NCBI RefSeq assembly: GCF_012726235.1
Contig: NZ_JAASAH010000014.1
Coordinates: 1 to 64,000 of the forward strand
Length of the DNA: 64,000 nt
Source: Streptomyces sp. HNM0574
GTDB lineage: Bacteria; Actinomycetota; Actinomycetes; Streptomycetales; Streptomycetaceae
Reading direction: 5' to 3'
Under the pieces are notes generated by a model. The model made no database searches and was not told where the DNA came from. It worked only from the letters and a program-made list of their open reading frames with translations. Both the position numbers and the translations under genes were made by a program. Positions 33,268-43,412 of the stretch are shown here, piece by piece (the first letter of the stretch is position 1; the number at the start of each line of letters is the position of its first letter).

Positions 33268-35580
33268 TCAGCGGACGGCGTCGAGCCCGTCGGTGGGCGA
33301 GGCGGGGACGGGCGGGACGGTCGGCAGCGGCTCGAAGTGCGGCTCGTCGGCGTGGTTGAGCGGGAAGCGCTTCGGCACGGTGCCGGTCGCCCGCGCGTAG
33401 GCGCAGGCCACGGCGGCGCAGACCGCGGCGACGCCCTGCTCCCCCGCGCCGCCGGGCTGGTCGGAGCTGGGCGGCATGACGTGGATCTCCAGCTCGGGCG
33501 GGGTGTTCCACTGCCGGGTGTAGAAGTAGTTGTCCCAACTGCCTTCCAGGAAGCGCCCGTTGTCCAGGTGCAGGCTGGAGCTGAGGGCCAGCGCGATGCC
33601 GTCCATGGCGCCGCCCATCATCTGCGCCTCCAGTCCGCGCGGGTTGACGGGCAGCCCCGCGTCGACGGCGAGGACCACCTTCGTCACCAGCGGCCCGGCG
33701 TACGACTCGCCCTCGACCGGGCGCTCCACCGTCTCCTTGCGGCAGTCGAGTTGGACGAGGGCCGCCACGGCCGTCTTGTACTCGGGGTGCACGGCGATGC
33801 CCTGGGCCACGCCCTTGGGCAGCTTCCGCCCCCACTCCCCCGCCTCGGCGACCTTGTCCAGCACCGAGACGAAGCGCTTCCGCTTCAGCACCCGGCGGCG
33901 GAAGCGGTACGGGTCGCTGCCGGTCTCGGCCGCGATCCGGTCGACGATCAGCTCCTGCGCGGTGCGCACGTCCGGGGAGTAGATGTTGCGCATGCTGGAG
34001 GTGTTGAAGCCGTCGTCGGTCTCGCTCAGGATCTGGCTGACCAGCCCGAAGTGGTACGGCACCTCCTGGGTGAGGGCGAAGATGGTCTGCGAGAGGACGC
34101 CGTTCGCGCCGGGGATCTTGCCCGCGTGCGAGGTGACGATGTCGGCCAGGCCGTGCCGGAAGTCCGTCTCGACGCTGGTGTGCCGCTGCTCGAAGGTGAG
34201 CACCTCGTCCCCGCGCCAGGTGGCGCGGATGCGGGAGATCGCCATCGGGTGGGTGCGGCCCTGCCGGAAGTCGTCGGTGCGGTGCCACATCAGCCGCACC
34301 GGCGCCCCGGTCTTCTGCGAGACCTCGGCGGCCTCCAGCGCGGCGTCGAAGAACAGCTTCCGCCCGAACGAGCCGCCGCCCTCGGTGACATGGACGGTGA
34401 CCCGGCCGAGCGGCAGGCCCAGCAGCTCCGCGATCGCGGTCTGCGCGGCGACGGGCAGCTTCAGCGAGCCCCAGATCTCGGCCCGGTCCGGACGGACGTC
34501 CGCGACCGCGCAGTTGGGCTCCAGGGCGCTGTTGCTGCGGAAGGCGAAGGTGAAGGTCTCGTCGATGCTGCGGGCCAGAGCCGGGACCTTCGGCACGGCG
34601 GGCGGGACGGCGGCGCGGTGCAGTTCCCGCTCCACGCTCTCGTCCGACTTGCCCTCGGCGGTGCCCGGCCCCCAGTCGACGTCCAGGGCGCGGACGGCGT
34701 CGATGCACTGCCCGAAGGTCTTCCCGCGCACGGCGACCCCGGAGGACACCTTGACGACGTGGGTGATGCCCGGCATCGCCTCGACCTCGGCGGCGTTGCG
34801 GACCTTCCGCACGGTGCCGTTGACCGTCGGCGGGCGGCAGATCATCGCGGGCAGCGCGCCGGGGACGTCCAGGTCCATCGCGAAGGTCTTGCGTCCGGTG
34901 ACGGCCTCGCGGGCGTCGACGCGGTTGCGCGGGGTGCCGATGACGCGGAAGTCGCTCGTGGCCTTGAGCTCGGTCTCGACGCTCTTGCTGCGCACGGCGG
35001 CGGCGCGGGCGGCGAGTTCGCCGTAGCCGACTTCGTTGCCGCGGCTGTCGGTGATGACGCCGAGGTGCGAGCGGAGGTTGGCGAGGGTGTCGCCGAGGAC
35101 GGTCGCCGCGGCCTTCAGCAGCTGGCCGCGGGCGATCGAGGCGGCCACGCGTACCGGGGTGAAGGTCGAGGTGGTGGTGGTCGAGCCGCCGGTGAACTGG
35201 TTGAACAGCAGCTCGGGCCGGCCGTCGGCGAGGGTGACGCGGACCTTCTCGACCGGCAGGTCCAGCTCCTCGGCGATGAGCATGGCCGTGGAGGTGGTGA
35301 TGCCCTGGCCCACCTCGCTGCGGGGCAGCGCCAGGGACGCGGTGCCGTCCTCGTGCAGGGCCACGGTGATCAGGTGGGCGGTGGGCGCGGCGGCGACGGA
35401 GATCAGGTCGTTCAGGTCGACGATTTCCGCGGGCGTCGGGAGCGACGGCAGGGCGACGGCCTCCTCGGCCGTGACCAGCTCGCCGGCCTGAGCCGCGGCG
35501 ACGAGCGTCGGCGCGGCGAGCACGTAGCCGAAGAACCGCCTGCGGTCCACGCCCGCGGTGCCTTGGCGCTCAACTGACAT
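33268..35580 (-). CDS. Molybdopterin-binding large subunit (IorB-like), Tat-exported
   Basis: 770 residues; start at 35580, giving MSVERQGTAGVDRRRFFGYVLAAPTLVAAAQA, a twin-arginine signal (RRRFFG). Molybdenum hydroxylase large-subunit motifs follow: LPRSEVGQGITTSTAMLIAEELDL, LFNQFTGGSTTT, TEGGGSFGRKLFFDAALEAAEVSQ, VRLMWHRTDDFRQGRTHPM, and near the end GLEAQMMGGAMDGIALALSSSL with the family's QMMGG-like active-site region. There is no FAD subunit gene, which is the two-subunit isoquinoline 1-oxidoreductase or aldehyde-oxidase arrangement with an extracellular electron acceptor. The substrate is unknown. Confidence 0.9.
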   Translation of the reverse strand: MSVERQGTAGVDRRRFFGYVLAAPTLVAAAQAGELVTAEEAVALPSLPTPAEIVDLNDLISVAAAPTAHLITVALHEDGTASLALPRSEVGQGITTSTAMLIAEELDLPVEKVRVTLADGRPELLFNQFTGGSTTTTSTFTPVRVAASIARGQLLKAAATVLGDTLANLRSHLGVITDSRGNEVGYGELAARAAAVRSKSVETELKATSDFRVIGTPRNRVDAREAVTGRKTFAMDLDVPGALPAMICRPPTVNGTVRKVRNAAEVEAMPGITHVVKVSSGVAVRGKTFGQCIDAVRALDVDWGPGTAEGKSDESVERELHRAAVPPAVPKVPALARSIDETFTFAFRSNSALEPNCAVADVRPDRAEIWGSLKLPVAAQTAIAELLGLPLGRVTVHVTEGGGSFGRKLFFDAALEAAEVSQKTGAPVRLMWHRTDDFRQGRTHPMAISRIRATWRGDEVLTFEQRHTSVETDFRHGLADIVTSHAGKIPGANGVLSQTIFALTQEVPYHFGLVSQILSETDDGFNTSSMRNIYSPDVRTAQELIVDRIAAETGSDPYRFRRRVLKRKRFVSVLDKVAEAGEWGRKLPKGVAQGIAVHPEYKTAVAALVQLDCRKETVERPVEGESYAGPLVTKVVLAVDAGLPVNPRGLEAQMMGGAMDGIALALSSSLHLDNGRFLEGSWDNYFYTRQWNTPPELEIHVMPPSSDQPGGAGEQGVAAVCAAVACAYARATGTVPKRFPLNHADEPHFEPLPTVPPVPASPTDGLDAVR

Positions 35581-35757
35581 GTGAAAGCCCTCAGTTCGCT
35601 TCGAACCCACTAGAGACCGCGACAGTGTGTCACGGACACTCCCGGCGGTCCCTCCCCTGGTCAGCCCCCTCCTCGGAACCCGCACAACCCGGACGCGAAG
35701 GGTGCCGGAGCTGTGCCCGGGCGCGGGCCCGTGCGGGCGCCGGACCGGCGGAGGCTG

Positions 35758-35786
35758 TTACCCGCGGGCACACCTGTGCCTACACT
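35758..35786 (+). promoter_or_regulatory. Candidate promoter for the acyltransferase gene
   Basis: TTACCC (35758-35763), a 17-bp spacer and TACACT (35781-35786) lie 57 bp upstream of the chosen start. The -10 is good and the -35 weak; this is pattern only. Confidence 0.3.
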
Positions 35787-35843
35787 GACGGCCCCGAACC
35801 CTCGGGGGGTGACCTGCGACGGAGCAGGTCTCGGACGGGTCGT

Positions 35844-36575
35844 GTGAGGTCGTGGATCGCGGTGTTCTATCACCTGCTCAAGTACGTACTGCTGGGCCCC
35901 TTGCTGCGGCTGCTGTTCCGGCCGCGGATCGAGGGCGTCGAGCACATCCCGGACGAGGGCGCGGCGATCGTCGCGGGGAACCATCTGTCGTTCTCCGACC
36001 ACTTCCTGATGCCCGCCATGCTCCAGCGGCGGATCACGTTCCTGGCGAAGGCCGAGTACTTCAACGGGCCCGGCATCAAAGGCCGGCTGACCGCCGCGTT
36101 CTTCCACAGCATCGGCCAGATCCCGGTCGACCGCTCCGGCAAGGGCGCGGGCCGGGCCGCGGTCGACGAGGGCCTCGGCGTCCTGCGCAAGGGCGAGCTG
36201 CTGGGGATCTACCCGGAGGGCACCAGGTCGCACGACGGGCGGCTGTACAAGGGGCGCGTCGGCGTGGCCGCGATGGCGCTGGAGGCGGGGGTTCCGGTCA
36301 TCCCGTGCGCGATGGTCGGCACCTTCGAACTCCAGCCTCCCGGCAGGCGCCTGCCCCGCCTCGGCCGCCGCGTCACCATCCGCTTCGGCGCCCCGCTGGA
36401 CTTCTCCCGGCACGCCGGGATGCACGAGGAACGGGCCGTACTGCGGGCCGTGACGGACGAGATCATGCAGTCCGTCCTGAACCTCTCCGGCCAGGAGTAC
36501 GTGGACCTGTACGCGCCCGACGCGAAGGCCGCCCAGCAGGCGGCGGCCCGGCCCGGGACGCGCGACCAGGACTGA
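35844..36575 (+). CDS. 1-acyl-sn-glycerol-3-phosphate acyltransferase family protein
   Basis: 243 residues from the GTG at 35844 (GTG at 35862 is an alternative; neither has a strong ribosome site). PlsC family motifs: block I GNHLSFSDHFLM (HxxxxD-type catalytic pair), block II QIPVDRSGKGAGRAAVDEG, block III LLGIYPEGTRSHDGRLYKGRVGVA and block IV GVPVIPCAMVGTFELQPPG. The hydrophobic start (FYHLLKYVLLGPLLRLLFRP) anchors it to the membrane. It transfers an acyl chain to lysophosphatidate or a similar acceptor in phospholipid synthesis. Streptomyces carry many paralogues, so acceptor specificity is open. Confidence 0.88.
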   Translation: MRSWIAVFYHLLKYVLLGPLLRLLFRPRIEGVEHIPDEGAAIVAGNHLSFSDHFLMPAMLQRRITFLAKAEYFNGPGIKGRLTAAFFHSIGQIPVDRSGKGAGRAAVDEGLGVLRKGELLGIYPEGTRSHDGRLYKGRVGVAAMALEAGVPVIPCAMVGTFELQPPGRRLPRLGRRVTIRFGAPLDFSRHAGMHEERAVLRAVTDEIMQSVLNLSGQEYVDLYAPDAKAAQQAAARPGTRDQD

Positions 36576-36784
36576 GGCCATCGCCCCGGCTTCCGCCGGC
36601 GCGTCTCCCGTCCCGCTCCGCCGCCCGGTCGCGAAAGGGCTTCACCCCGGGCACGTTCTGTACTAGAACCCGCAAGGACCGGGCGCACCCTGTCAGTTGC
36701 GCGCGCCCGGCGCACGTCGTCATACCGCACACCCGCGTGACCGCGCACCGCCGCCACCGGCCACCGCGTACCGAGGAGAAGAGT

Positions 36785-38335
36785 ATGGACGACCCGCCCG
36801 ACGTGACGGCCGCCTCCGGGACGGGCCTGGCCCGCCGCACCTTCCTCGGCGGAGCCGGTGCCGCCGCCCTCGGCGCCGCGGGGGTGGGCGGCGTCGGGAT
36901 GTTCACCGGCAGCGCCCTCACCCCGGCGGCCGCGGCGCCCCCGGTACCTGAGGCGGACCGGGACCCGCTCGACCTGCTCCGGCGCATGCTGGCCCACGAC
37001 ACCCGGAACGCGGGCCAGGGCGCGAACACGCGCCCGCACGCGGAGATGCTCAGGGCGGTGTGGGAGAACGCGGACGTGCCCACGGAGATCATCGACACCC
37101 CGCACCCGGACAACGTGCACCTGATCGCCCGCATCCCGGGGACCGGTTCCGCCGCGCCGCTGCTCATGCTCGGCCACTCCGACGTGGTGCCGGTGGAACG
37201 CGGGAAGTGGTCCGTCGACCCGTTCGCCGGCACGGTGCGCGACGGGCAGATCTACGGACGCGGCGCCCTCGACATGAAGGGCGCGAACTCGGCGACGGTC
37301 AGCGCGCTGCTGCGGCACCTCGCCGAAGGGGCCCGTTTCGAGCGCGACATCATCGTCCTCACCGACTGCGACGAGGAGGCCGGGCCGTACGGATCGGAGT
37401 GGCTGGCCAAGCACCACTGGGACAAGGTGAACGCCGGATCCGTCCTCACCGAGGGCGGCTGGTTCCTGGCCCGGCGGGACGGGACCACCCCGATGCTGAT
37501 CACCGCCACCCGGCAGGACAAGCTCTACTTCAACCTGGACCTGAGCGCCCACGGCACGGCGACACACTCCTCCAAGCCCAGCCCCGACGCCGCCCTCGTC
37601 ACCCTCTCCCGCGCCGTCGCCGAACTCGGCGACTGGCTGGCCCCCGTCCACCTCACCGCCGTGACGCGCGAGTACTTCGGGGCGCTGGCGAAGGCCACCG
37701 ACGACCAGGAGTTCGCCCGTGCGCTCGGACTCCTGCTCTCCGCCCGCGGTCAGGACGCGCGGGAGCGGGCCGCCCGCGTCGTCGTGAAGAGGTCCTCCTA
37801 CCCGTGGCTGCACCAGGCCCTGCTCCGCACCACGCACGCCTTCGTCATCGGGGAGTCGGGCTACAAGGAGAACGTGATCCCGTCCTCCGCGAAGGTCCGG
37901 GTCAACTGCCGTGGCATCCCCGGCGGGCAGCGGCCCCGGGACTTCCTCGCGCAGGTCCGCGGGATGGCGGACCGGCGCGGGGTGCGGGTGGCACTCGCGG
38001 CGCCGGAGGGCAGGACCGAGGAGCAGCATCTCGACGAGCTCGACGAGGCGTGGGCCGCGCCGCCCGCCGACATCGCCACTCCCCTGTTCCGCGCCCTCTC
38101 CGGCGCCGCCGGGGAGACCTACCCCGACGCCGTGTTCGCACCGGCGCTGTTCGAGGCGGGCACCAGCCTGGCGCCGTGGCGCGAGCGCGGGATTCCCGGG
38201 TACGGCGTCTACCCGTACGTCATCGACAACGACCAGCTCGTCGCCATGCACGGGAACGACGAACGGATCCACGTCGAGGCCCTGCGGCGGGGCACTGCGT
38301 ACCTGTACCGGATGTTCGCCCGCTTCCTCGACTGA
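36785..38335 (+). CDS. Tat-secreted M20 family metallopeptidase
   Basis: 516 residues; ATG at 36785 with GAGGAGAAG upstream. A twin-arginine signal peptide (LARRTFLGGAGAAALGAAGVGG ... PAAAAPPV) precedes an M20/M28-like catalytic domain: MLGHSDVVPVERGKW (His and Asp metal ligands), GRGALDMKGANSATVSALL (bridging Asp), TDCDEEAGPYGSEWL (catalytic Glu and metal ligand) and the dimerisation insert near VNCRGIPGGQRPRDFL. The distal His ligand lies near the C-terminus (DNDQLVAMHGNDERI). It should be an exported dizinc carboxypeptidase or aminoacylase. The substrate is not evident. Confidence 0.9.
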   Translation: MDDPPDVTAASGTGLARRTFLGGAGAAALGAAGVGGVGMFTGSALTPAAAAPPVPEADRDPLDLLRRMLAHDTRNAGQGANTRPHAEMLRAVWENADVPTEIIDTPHPDNVHLIARIPGTGSAAPLLMLGHSDVVPVERGKWSVDPFAGTVRDGQIYGRGALDMKGANSATVSALLRHLAEGARFERDIIVLTDCDEEAGPYGSEWLAKHHWDKVNAGSVLTEGGWFLARRDGTTPMLITATRQDKLYFNLDLSAHGTATHSSKPSPDAALVTLSRAVAELGDWLAPVHLTAVTREYFGALAKATDDQEFARALGLLLSARGQDARERAARVVVKRSSYPWLHQALLRTTHAFVIGESGYKENVIPSSAKVRVNCRGIPGGQRPRDFLAQVRGMADRRGVRVALAAPEGRTEEQHLDELDEAWAAPPADIATPLFRALSGAAGETYPDAVFAPALFEAGTSLAPWRERGIPGYGVYPYVIDNDQLVAMHGNDERIHVEALRRGTAYLYRMFARFLD

Positions 38336-38357
38336 GTGAACCGGGCGCCGCCCAGGG

Positions 38358-39176
38358 TCAGGGCTTGCGGCCGACGCCGCCGTACTCGTACCAGTCCGCC
38401 GCCTCCGGCCAGTACGAGAAGTCCGTCTCGGGCCGCCAGGTGTTGATCCGGCACAGGCCCGGCTCCAGCGGCTTCAGGCCCTCGAAGCACCGGTCCACCT
38501 CGTGCTCCTCGCGGACCCGGCCCCACTGGCCGCCGGTGGCCGTCCGCATCAACGAGCTGACCGCGTCCCGTACGTCGGGGTCCGCGCTGACCAGCTGGTT
38601 GAGCACCATGAAGCTGCCGGGTGCCATGCGGTCCACGGTGCGGTGCGCGACGTCGGCCGGGCCGCCGAAGTCGGACTCGTCCCCGACGCAGTGCATGACG
38701 CACACGAACAGGGCCGCCACCGGCTGCGAGAGGTCGAACAACCGGTTCACCTCGGGATGACCGAAAATCGCCTCCGTGTCCCGTAAGTCGGCCTGGACCA
38801 CGGCCGTGCGGGTGTTGTCCTCCAGCAGGGCGCGGGCGTGGGCCAGCACGATCGGGTCGTTGTCGACGTACACGACCCGCGCGTCCGGGTCCACGCGCTG
38901 CGCGACCTGGTGCACGTTGTCCTGCGTCGGCAGCCCGGAGCCGTGGTCCAGGAACTGGCGCACGCCGAAGTCCTCCGCCAGCACCCGCACCACACGTTGC
39001 AGGAAGCGGCGGTTGTTGAGCGCCACGGCGCGGGTGTGCGGGGCGAGTCTGTCCAGCTCGGCGACCGCGATCCGGTCGACCTCGTAGTTGTCCTTGCCGC
39101 CCAGGTAGTGGTCGTACATCCGGGCCGCGCTGGGGGTGTTCACGTCCACCCCCGCCACGGCCTGCTGCTCCCGCAT
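38358..39176 (-). CDS. SAM-dependent methyltransferase-like protein (DUF574 type)
   Basis: 272 residues from the ATG at 39176. The family signatures are NTPSAARMYDHYLGGKDNYEVDR at the N-terminus, NRRFLQRVVRVLAEDFGVRQFLDHGSGLPT (SAM-binding glycine loop), VVYVDNDPIVLAHARALL and FDLSQPVAALFVCVMHCVGD. These S-adenosylmethionine-fold proteins are very numerous in Streptomyces, often next to regulators; their methyl acceptor is unknown. The C-terminus ends in WYEYGGVGRKP, typical of the family. No operon partner is clear. Confidence 0.88.
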   Translation of the reverse strand: MREQQAVAGVDVNTPSAARMYDHYLGGKDNYEVDRIAVAELDRLAPHTRAVALNNRRFLQRVVRVLAEDFGVRQFLDHGSGLPTQDNVHQVAQRVDPDARVVYVDNDPIVLAHARALLEDNTRTAVVQADLRDTEAIFGHPEVNRLFDLSQPVAALFVCVMHCVGDESDFGGPADVAHRTVDRMAPGSFMVLNQLVSADPDVRDAVSSLMRTATGGQWGRVREEHEVDRCFEGLKPLEPGLCRINTWRPETDFSYWPEAADWYEYGGVGRKP

Positions 39177-39320
39177 CCGCAATGCTCCGGCTCTCCTCGC
39201 CCTCCCGCGGGCCCCTCGGCCACGCACCGAAAAGCTTCCCACGTGGACACCCCCACCCACGACGTCAACCGGCCGAAGTAGTCGGGGGGTTGACGGGACG
39301 GCGCGAAGGAGCCGGCGCGC

Positions 39321-39917
39321 TCAGCCCCCCGCCGCCCGGCGCATGGCCCACAGGGGCGGGCCGCCGCCGGGGAGGGGGAATTCGCCGAGGACGGTGAAGC
39401 CGAAGTGGGTGTAGACGGGGATGTTGGCGGGCTTGGAGGACTCCAGGTGGACGGGGAGGGCGGCGGCGTCGGCGCGGGCCAGTCCTGAGCGGAGCAGGGC
39501 CGCGCCGTGGCCACGGCCGCGGACGTCCGGGTCGGCGCCGAGGAGCGCCAGGTACCAGTGGGGTTCGGCGGGGGTGTGCGCGCCCGCCGCCTCGACGGCC
39601 GCGCGGAACAGCGGGGCCCGGTCGCCCAGGATGTCCTGGAGTGCGCCGGCGGTCTCCGCGTCGGGTACGGCGGCCTCGCGGGCCTGAGGGGGCACCCAGA
39701 ACGCGGCCGCTCCGCCGGTGCGTTCGCACAGCCCGTGCCGGAGGTACAGGCCGGTGAACATCGTGGTGAAGTAACGGGCCAGCCCCGCCTGCCGATCGGC
39801 CTCGGCGGGGAAGAACCAGCGCATCATCGGGTCGTCGTCGAAGGCGCGGGCCAGGATGCGGCCGACGGCTCCGGCGTCGTCGTGGGTCGCCCTCGTCGGG
39901 CTGTTCGTCTGCGGCAC
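39321..39917 (-). CDS. GNAT-family N-acetyltransferase
   Basis: 198 residues from a GTG at 39917 (weak ribosome site). The acetyl-CoA loop is HWYLALLGADPDVRGRGHGAALLRSGLARADAAALPVHLESS, containing the RGRGHG pyrophosphate-binding motif, and the C-terminal beta-strand region is YTHFGFTVLGEFPLPGGGPPLWAM. The N-terminal part (AVGRILARAFDDDPMMRWFFP) is typical of a GNAT subgroup common in actinobacteria. The acceptor is unknown. Confidence 0.87.
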   Translation of the reverse strand: MPQTNSPTRATHDDAGAVGRILARAFDDDPMMRWFFPAEADRQAGLARYFTTMFTGLYLRHGLCERTGGAAAFWVPPQAREAAVPDAETAGALQDILGDRAPLFRAAVEAAGAHTPAEPHWYLALLGADPDVRGRGHGAALLRSGLARADAAALPVHLESSKPANIPVYTHFGFTVLGEFPLPGGGPPLWAMRRAAGG

Positions 39918-39966
39918 GGGCTCATTCTTGCCCCGGCCCCTCCGCGGGCCCCCGGCAGGGTGTGCG

Positions 39967-40000
39967 GAAGGGGACGGCCGCGGGTGCGGCCGTCCCCTTC
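39967..40000 (-). terminator. Strong terminator after tripeptidyl aminopeptidase
   Basis: A perfect 14-bp stem, GAAGGGGACGGCCG with CGGCCGTCCCCTTC, loop CGGGTG, 13 bp past the minus-strand stop. Confidence 0.75.
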
Positions 40001-40012
40001 GGCACGGTGCCG

Positions 40013-41698
40013 TCAGTGGAGCGGGGGCAGCAGGGACGCCTTGACGCCGCGGACGAGTTCGGCCGCCTTCTCCTCGGCCTTCTTCGGCTCGGGCGCCTTG
40101 TGCGGGTCGCAGGTGACGTCCTTGTCGTCGACGGTTCCCTTGAGCAGGTAGGCGTCGACGCGCTTGTTGATGCAGCTGTTCTCGACGTTGGTGATCCCGT
40201 GCGAGCCCGCGTCCCGCTCCGTGATGAGGCGGGAGCCCTTGAGCCGCTTGTGCAGTTCGACGGCGCCGTCGTACGGGGTGGCGGCGTCGCGCTCGGACTG
40301 CGCGATGAGGACGGGCGGGAGGCCCTTGCCGGTGCCGACCTCGACGGGCTCGTGCTGCTTCGCGGGCCAGGTGGCGCAGGGCAGGTTCATCCAGGTGTTG
40401 GACCAGGTGAGGAACGGGTGGTCCCGGTGCAGGCGTTCGGCGTCGCGGTCCCAGGTGCCCCAGTCCCGCGGCCACTTGGCGTCGCCGCACTCGACGGCGG
40501 TGTAGACGGCGTTGCCGTTCTCCGCCGACTTGTTGCCTTCGGTGTCGGACATGTCCGGGCCCGCGGCCTTCACCAGCGGCTTCTCGTCGCCCTTGAGGTA
40601 CGCGGACCAGACGGAGGCCACCTCGGCCCACATCTCGTCGTAGTAGGGCGCGTTCTGGAAGAAGCCGGTGAGCTCGGCCGGTCCGACGACGCCGCCGACG
40701 GGGTCCTTCTTCGCCTTCGCGCGCAGGTCCTCCCACGCGTCCTGGACGTCCTCGGGCGAGTCGCCGATGCCGTAGGCGTCGTCGTGCTCGGCGACCCACT
40801 TCTTCCAGTCCTCCCAGCGGGTCTGGAAGGCGACGTTCTGGCCGAGGTTGTTCTTGTACCAGATCCGGTCGGTGTCCGGGTTGACCACGCTGTCGACGAC
40901 CATGCGGCGGACGTGGCCGGGGAAGAGGGTGGCGTAGACGGACCCGAGGTAGGTGCCGTACGAGACGCCGAGGTAGTTGAGCTTCTCGTCGCCGAGCGCC
41001 GCGCGGATGACGTCCAGGTCGCGGGCGGTGTTCGGGGTGGTCATGTGCGGCAGCATGGCGCCGCTGCGCTCCTGGCACCCCTCGGCGTACTCGCGGGCGA
41101 GCTTGCGCTGCGCGCGCTTGTCGGCCTCGTCGCCGGGGACGGGGTCGGCCTTGGGCGCCTTGACGAACTCCTCCGGGTCGGCGCAGGAGATCGGCGCGGA
41201 GTGGCCGACGCCGCGCGGATCGAAGCCGACGAAGTCGTACGCCTTCGCGGTCTTGGCCCACAGCGGGTTCTTCTCGGTGATGCGGGACGGGAAGGAGAGC
41301 CCGGAGCCGCCCGGGCCGCCCGGGTTGTAGATCAGCGAACCCTGGCGCTCCTCGTCGGTGCCGGTGCTCTCGGCCCGGTCGACGGCGAGCTTGATGGTGC
41401 GTCCGTCGGGCTTCGCGTAGTCCACCGGGACGGTGACGAAGCCGCACTGCACGGGGTTCTTCACCCCCCAGTCCTCGGGGCAGTCCTTCCAGTCGATGCC
41501 CGCGCGCGCGGCACGGGCGGCGGCGACCGCCGTGCCCCTGGCCTCCGCGGGCGTGTTCTGGGAGCGGGCGCTGGTCGCCGCGCCCTTCCCCGAGGCGTGG
41601 CTGTCGGCGTAGGCCGACGGGACGGTCATCGAGCCCGCGACGAGGGCTCCGACGGCGACGGCCCCTGCCGTGCCGAGCACTGCCTTGCGTCTGTTCAC
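40013..41698 (-). CDS. Secreted tripeptidyl aminopeptidase (alpha/beta hydrolase, S33)
   Basis: 561 residues from the GTG at 41698, chosen because GGGGGAG is 6-10 nt upstream and the product then begins with a signal peptide (VNRRKAVLGTAGAVAVGALVAGSMTVPSAYA). The alpha/beta hydrolase elements: oxyanion region YNPGGPGGSG, DFVGFDPRGVGHS, nucleophile elbow GVSYGTYLGSVYA (Ser), acid in QSERDAATPYDG (Asp) and His in DAGSHGITN. A Cys-containing C-terminal lid (CINKRVDAYLL ... VTCDPHKAPEPKK) follows. The whole resembles Streptomyces Tap/SlpD/SlpE mycelium-associated proteases that release tripeptides from protein N-termini. Confidence 0.92.
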   Translation of the reverse strand: MNRRKAVLGTAGAVAVGALVAGSMTVPSAYADSHASGKGAATSARSQNTPAEARGTAVAAARAARAGIDWKDCPEDWGVKNPVQCGFVTVPVDYAKPDGRTIKLAVDRAESTGTDEERQGSLIYNPGGPGGSGLSFPSRITEKNPLWAKTAKAYDFVGFDPRGVGHSAPISCADPEEFVKAPKADPVPGDEADKRAQRKLAREYAEGCQERSGAMLPHMTTPNTARDLDVIRAALGDEKLNYLGVSYGTYLGSVYATLFPGHVRRMVVDSVVNPDTDRIWYKNNLGQNVAFQTRWEDWKKWVAEHDDAYGIGDSPEDVQDAWEDLRAKAKKDPVGGVVGPAELTGFFQNAPYYDEMWAEVASVWSAYLKGDEKPLVKAAGPDMSDTEGNKSAENGNAVYTAVECGDAKWPRDWGTWDRDAERLHRDHPFLTWSNTWMNLPCATWPAKQHEPVEVGTGKGLPPVLIAQSERDAATPYDGAVELHKRLKGSRLITERDAGSHGITNVENSCINKRVDAYLLKGTVDDKDVTCDPHKAPEPKKAEEKAAELVRGVKASLLPPLH

Positions 41699-41814
41699 GT
41701 GTAACTCCCCCTGGGCCGCTGCCCGCTGGTGGCGGAGTGATCCGGGATCACGTTGCTGGCGAGGAGGATCTTCCCTTCTCGCCCGTATCGAGGGACAGAC
41801 CGTACTGATGTTCT

Positions 41815-42653
41815 TTACCAAGACGTGAATCTACCGGCGCTCTCCAGAGCCCGCCTGAGCTGAAGGCCGTCAGGGGCAACGGCCGTCACGAGAACGGCGG
41901 GACCGGCGAGCGGGGTGACGGCGGCTCCGGGCCCGAGCAACCGGGTCTCGCGCGGCCGCGCGCCGGGCTCCTCGAACTGCGGGTCGACGACCAGGATCTG
42001 ACCCACCGCCCGGTTTCCGCCGAGCACGGCGGGCCCGTCCCAGCCGGGAACGCCGGGGCCGTAGTCGAGCTGCTGGTCGAGCAGCGGGCGTCCGGCGCGG
42101 TGCACGACGAGCCGGGTCGACAGCCGTCCCGTCCCCTCCCCCGTCCGGCCCAGGATCTGTTCCTCGCGGAGGACGAGCCGGGCGCCGGGGGCGAGGTCGA
42201 CGCGGGTGGTCTGGCGCAGGTCGCTGCCGGCGGCGGAGATGAGCGGCTCGGGCAGCCAGGCCAGCCGGGCGCCCTCGCCGACGCTCAACCGCACGTCGTA
42301 GTGGGCCTGTTCGCCGGTGCGCCCGGGCAGCGCGATCATCGCGGCGGTGCCGTCCAGGGTGAGGTCGGCGCCGGGTTCGGCCCGGGCCTCCAGCGCGAGC
42401 CGGTCCCCGCCGAGGGGGGCACACATGGCGCCGACGAGGGTGAGCCGGGCGCCGCGGCCCGGCGCGCGGGTGCGCCGCAGCGCGAGCGGCGCCTCCCCGC
42501 TGAGCACGGGGAGGGCCGTGCCGCCGCGCCCGTCCGGCGCGGCGGTCACCCGCGCCCGCGCCCGGACCCCGCTCGCGGGACCGGCGGGTGACGGGGCGTC
42601 GGACGCGGGGCGGGGGTGCGGGAGCGGCGCGGTGGGGGTCGCGGTGTGCGTGG

Positions 42654-42657
<4 letters not shown>
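41815..42657 (-). CDS. ureD: Urease accessory protein UreD
   Basis: 280 residues, the last gene of the urease operon, ATGA-coupled to ureG. The central region carries the UreD pattern (RLTLVGAMCAPLGGDRLALEARAEPGADLTLDGTAAMIALPG, LRQTTRVDLAPGARLVLREEQILGRTGEG, DGPAVLGGNRAVGQILVVDP). UreD is the scaffold on which UreF and UreG assemble on apo-urease for nickel insertion. The N-terminal 35 residues are a Pro/Ala-rich extension. A TAA stop, rare in this DNA, ends the gene. Confidence 0.9.
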
Positions 42658-43352
<695 letters not shown>

Positions 43353-43412
43353 GGCGTGCTCCGTTCTCGTCGTGGTCTTCGGTGGCGGCGGCCGCGCTCC
43401 GGGGTCTCCGCG

